Shown here piece after piece: positions 6,696 to 8,814 of a stretch of 8,814 bases of DNA (its first letter is position 1; every line of letters starts with the position of its first letter). The translations under genes and the position numbers were made by a program. The notes beneath the pieces are model-generated. The model made no database searches. It was not told the origin of the DNA and saw nothing but the letters and a program-made list of their open reading frames with translations. The stretch comes from Anaerolineales bacterium (GTDB taxonomy: Bacteria; Chloroflexota; Anaerolineae; Anaerolineales; Villigracilaceae): assembly GCA_016928525.1 (NCBI GenBank), contig JAFGKO010000396.1:1-8814 (forward strand), given 5' to 3'.

Positions 6696-8108
6696 ATGAA
6701 GCGATTATCACTCGTCTTCTTGAGTAACATGCTTGCCACATTCCTACTGGCAGGCGTCCTTTTGACAGCAAAACCCCCTGGCAGCGCATTGATAAAACAA
6801 CCATCAGCCATGATCTCAGCCGGTCTGGCCCATCGCAAGATAAGCCTAGCTGAGAATCCAAGATCGTTTTCTTTACCAATCTCTGGAGAAAGCGTCTATA
6901 GTGAAACAATCACCTGGCGTGAAAGGCACCCTGTAGACTCACCTCCAGCAAGGGACTTTGCTGCAATGGCCTTCGACAGCGCGCGGGGCGTCGCTGTACT
7001 GTTCGGTGGGAGAGACGAAAACTATGCGCTCCTTGATGACACCTGGGAGTGGGATGGGATCAACTGGGCAGAACGATCGCCATCCGTATCACCATCGGGA
7101 AGATCGAACCACACCATGGCTTATGACATCGCTCGTGAGTTTACATTGGTCACAGCAGGCTTTGACGGCAGCTTCCCAGCAGATACCTGGGAATGGGATG
7201 GGAACAACTGGTACGAGCGCAATCCAGCAACGAAGCCGCCTGGCCCTACAGGAGCGGCGCTGGCGTATGATAGCCTGAGAAATGTGGCGGTGATGTTTGG
7301 CGGATTTGGAGCTGACTATTTCGGCGAGACCTGGGAATGGAACGGCATCAATTGGGTACAACGCTCACCCGCGACCTCGCCGCCCGCCAGGGCCCATCAC
7401 GCCATGGCCTACGACAGTTTGCACAATCGAGTTGTCCTATTCGGAGGATACGACAATTCGCAAAGCTTCAATGACACCTGGGAATGGAATGGCACAAATT
7501 GGGTCCAGCAGTTTCCAACCTCCTCACCTTCCAAACGCAACACGCATTCAATGGTTTACGATAGCCGCAGAGAACGCATCATCCTTTTTGGCGGTAAAGA
7601 TGCCAGCAGCAGGCTGAACGATACCTGGGAATGGGATGGAACTAATTGGATACAGCGTTTTCCAAAGACCTCTCCCCCAATCCGCAGAAGGCAGGTGATG
7701 GCTTACAACAACCAACTCAAGAATACAGTTATGTTTGGAGGAGACGCCTCGTCAGGTCCGTTGGATGATACCTGGGAGTATGAATATCTCAGTATCAAGG
7801 TCGCCCCGCCCGATCAGGTCATCACGAGCAGCGGAACAATCTCTTATTCAGTATTTGTGGATGGCTCTCTAATCTCGGGGACCCTGTCAACACTGGATTT
7901 ACCCAGTAACTTTCAGGAAGTCTTCTCTCCTACTTTGGTTTATTTCCCTTCAACCACTACGCTTATACTGACAACCTCAACACCCGTGTTCAACGGCTGT
8001 TACCCGATCCAGATCGTTGCCAGGTCTGAGATCCTGACCGTCAGTGTTCAAGTGACCCTGACAGTTTCAAACCCTGGTCTCTTGTTCTTGCCGGTCATCT
8101 TTAGATAG
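6696..8108 (+). CDS. Secreted Kelch-repeat beta-propeller protein with C-terminal Ig-like domain
   Basis: This 470-residue exported protein probably acts outside the cell or at its surface as a binding or structural protein; no enzyme motif is visible. It opens with an N-terminal signal sequence (M-K-R then a hydrophobic run to about residue 23, with possible cleavage near A25 or A31). A Kelch-type propeller follows, about residues 85-362, built from units carrying 'MAYDS..., V-x-LFGG, DTWEWDGTNW'. Residues of about 365-460 form a beta-rich Ig-like region (GTISYSVFVDG, YPIQIVARSE). The protein ends in a hydrophobic LLFLPVIFR, resembling tails on secreted proteins of Anaerolineae. The ATG is backed by AAGGAG at 6686-6691. 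It lies 40 bp after the small gene. I see no convincing promoter in the gap and no functional link to restriction. Galactose oxidase-like propellers are an alternative label, but copper-site residues are not evident. Confidence 0.88.
   Translation: MKRLSLVFLSNMLATFLLAGVLLTAKPPGSALIKQPSAMISAGLAHRKISLAENPRSFSLPISGESVYSETITWRERHPVDSPPARDFAAMAFDSARGVAVLFGGRDENYALLDDTWEWDGINWAERSPSVSPSGRSNHTMAYDIAREFTLVTAGFDGSFPADTWEWDGNNWYERNPATKPPGPTGAALAYDSLRNVAVMFGGFGADYFGETWEWNGINWVQRSPATSPPARAHHAMAYDSLHNRVVLFGGYDNSQSFNDTWEWNGTNWVQQFPTSSPSKRNTHSMVYDSRRERIILFGGKDASSRLNDTWEWDGTNWIQRFPKTSPPIRRRQVMAYNNQLKNTVMFGGDASSGPLDDTWEYEYLSIKVAPPDQVITSSGTISYSVFVDGSLISGTLSTLDLPSNFQEVFSPTLVYFPSTTTLILTTSTPVFNGCYPIQIVARSEILTVSVQVTLTVSNPGLLFLPVIFR
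7035..7790 (+). repeat. Coding tandem repeats of 144-147 bp (Kelch blades)
   Basis: The codons for the T of 'DTWEW' start at 7041, 7185, 7329, 7476, 7623 and 7770, giving spacings of 144, 144, 147, 147 and 147 bp, i.e. 48-49 residues per blade. The first five copies keep the 'TWEW(D/N)G-x-NW' core. The sixth degenerates to TWEYEY where the propeller ends. Copies differ at many third positions, so the array is old rather than freshly duplicated. Confidence 0.85.
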
Positions 8109-8111
8109 GGC

Positions 8112-8609
8112 GTGCTCTCCGAGTACATTGTCGCCCGCGCCCTGGGCTTGGGCATCGGCGACGTTCGTGATGAATGGGCGGCGTACGATTTGCTCACCTC
8201 AGAGGGGATAAAAATCGAGGTCAAATCCGCAGCTTATCTACAAAGTTGGGCGCAGCGAGAGCATTCGAGAATCTCATTCCGCATCCCTAAAACCTTATTT
8301 TGGGATGCAGAGACCAACAAGCAAAGCAAGGAAGCGGCTCGTCATGCAGACGTCTATGTGTTTGCCGTTCTGTCTCACAAGGAAAAGGCAACGGTAAACC
8401 CTCTGGATCTCTCTCAGTGGGAATTCTATGTTTTGCCGACCATCGTGCTTGATCAAAGGACCAGAAACCAACATTCGATTACTTTGCCAACCCTGAAGCG
8501 CCTGGCGGGAGAGGCGATTGAGTATGAGAGGCTGGCAGAAGCAATCCGTATTGCGTTCGCACAGAATAAAACAACACAGTCGCAAAGAATATCCACCGGG
8601 GCGCGTTGA
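8112..8609 (+). CDS. PD-(D/E)xK nuclease-like protein, apparently missing its N-terminus (possible pseudogene)
   Basis: The 165-residue frame carries a compact restriction-endonuclease-like core: E4 in the first helix, YDLL with D26, and IKIEVKSAAYLQSWAQ with E36 and K38. This is the D...E-x-K active site of the PD-(D/E)xK superfamily, followed by the strand ISFRIPKT. The second half (DVYVFAVLSH, WEFYVLP) is consistent with the rest of the fold. As I recall the family, a few dozen residues precede an R-G-V-L-A-E-Y-x-V-A motif. Here the match starts exactly at G-V-L-S-E-Y-I-V-A (8109 onward), directly after the Kelch TAG at 8106-8108 in the same frame. No ribosome binding site precedes the GTG at 8112 apart from sequence inside the Kelch gene, so expression would need reinitiation. 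The last dozen or so codons overlap a minus-strand transposase remnant, so the C-terminus also looks altered. It may be a decayed gene or a shortened but working one. Confidence 0.65.
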   Translation: MLSEYIVARALGLGIGDVRDEWAAYDLLTSEGIKIEVKSAAYLQSWAQREHSRISFRIPKTLFWDAETNKQSKEAARHADVYVFAVLSHKEKATVNPLDLSQWEFYVLPTIVLDQRTRNQHSITLPTLKRLAGEAIEYERLAEAIRIAFAQNKTTQSQRISTGAR

Positions 8610-8676
8610 ATGCGCCGCGAAATCCTTCCACATAGTTGCGCAACGGCGCATCTTGGATGATAATGGGATGGGCCAT
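8568..8676 (-). pseudogene. N-terminal remnant of an insertion-sequence transposase
   Basis: Read on the minus strand from an ATG at 8676-8674, the sequence encodes MAHPIIIQDAPLRNY, then VEGFRGAFNAPRW and IFFATVL. This resembles the opening of IS4/IS701-type transposases ('FR-x-x-F-x-x-P-x-W-x-x-F-x-x-VL-G'). The resemblance stops after about 36 residues, where the sequence becomes the antisense of the nuclease-like gene, so the rest of the element is missing. A CAGGAA Shine-Dalgarno-like stretch sits just upstream (8684-8679), though closer to the ATG than ideal. The identification is from pattern memory on a short fragment. It could instead be a chance open frame. Confidence 0.45.
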
Positions 8677-8773
8677 AGTTCCTGCTGATTTGAGTTGTGG
8701 AAAACCCAATTATCAGAAACCCCTGGCCTTTCGCGATTACAAAGCTGGACAAATCCACTGTTTTCCCTGATAA

Positions 8774-8814
8774 TGTGTGCAATAGGTACGCATTTTCCTA
8801 ACCAATTGCACACA
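8774..8814. repeat. 14-bp imperfect inverted repeat (hairpin) at the right edge
   Basis: TGTGTGCAATAGGT at 8774-8787 and ACCAATTGCACACA at 8801-8814 are reverse complements at 13 of 14 positions (10 perfect outer pairs, one A-A mismatch, 3 more pairs), around a 13-base AT-rich spacer. There is no T-run on either side inside the window, so it is not a clear intrinsic terminator. It lies about 100 bp upstream of the transposase remnant, so an IS end, an operator or an IS-target hairpin are all possible. The repeat reaches the last base of the window and may extend beyond it. Confidence 0.6.

Noticed and set aside
8600..8616. GGCGC / GCGCC stem with a 7-base loop after the nuclease-like gene as a terminator
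   Set aside because: The stem is only 5 bp and no T-run follows on either strand; it lies inside the putative transposase remnant.
8709..8774. ATTATCAG (8709-8716) and CTGATAAT (8767-8774) as IS terminal repeats
   Set aside because: It is an 8-bp inverted pair with a 50-bp spacer in AT-rich DNA; matches stop immediately beyond it and chance is likely.
8295..8813. 172-codon minus-strand frame at the right end
   Set aside because: It is mostly antisense to the nuclease-like gene, rich in C, R and S with no domain. The transposase-like reading is in a different minus-strand frame.

Overview
The window looks like an accessory defence locus from a bacterial chromosome or contig. The best lineage guess is a Chloroflexota bacterium of the Anaerolineae type. 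That rests mainly on the secreted Kelch protein, which ends in a degenerate Ig-like domain and a hydrophobic tail (LLFLPVIFR) resembling the 'YLPLVLR/K' endings common on exported proteins of that group. This is an inference, not a proof. All confident genes lie on the + strand. The only minus-strand candidate is a transposase remnant at the right end.

Layout: (1) The left edge holds the C-terminal half of a type I restriction-modification specificity subunit (hsdS); hsdM is presumably further left, outside the window. (2) 634-2382 encodes a fused DUF262-DUF1524 protein, the GmrSD/SspE/BrxU-like nuclease architecture. (3) 2398-5571 encodes the full-length HsdR restriction and translocation subunit. 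(4) 5576-6250 encodes a YgjP/DUF45-type zinc metallopeptidase. These four genes are 14, 15 and 4 bp apart and almost certainly form one operon. (5) After 51 bp comes a 117-codon gene with its own ribosome binding site, encoding an unrecognised small protein with a possible winged-helix segment. (6) 6696-8108 encodes a secreted Kelch-repeat beta-propeller protein with no evident link to defence. (7) 8112-8609 is a PD-(D/E)xK nuclease-like reading frame that appears to lack its N-terminus. Its conserved sequence begins directly after the Kelch stop codon, in the same frame. (8) The 3' end of that frame is overlapped antisense by what looks like the N-terminal remnant of a transposase (about 8568-8676, minus strand). 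A 14-bp imperfect hairpin lies at the extreme right edge.

How the genes may work together: HsdS (with HsdM, not seen) sets DNA specificity and methylation, and HsdR translocates and cuts unmodified DNA. The embedded DUF262-DUF1524 protein would add a second, NTP-dependent, possibly modification-sensing nuclease, giving the locus two restriction arms. The metallopeptidase may be an accessory or regulatory factor; its role is unknown. The right third (Kelch, truncated nuclease, transposase fragment) looks like a rearranged scar region rather than part of the operon.

Base composition differs along the window. Hand-counted 60-base lines in hsdS and most of the DUF262 gene fall at about 32-37% GC, while lines in hsdR are about 58-62%, with a transition around 2000-2400. 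This suggests the operon was assembled from pieces of different origin.
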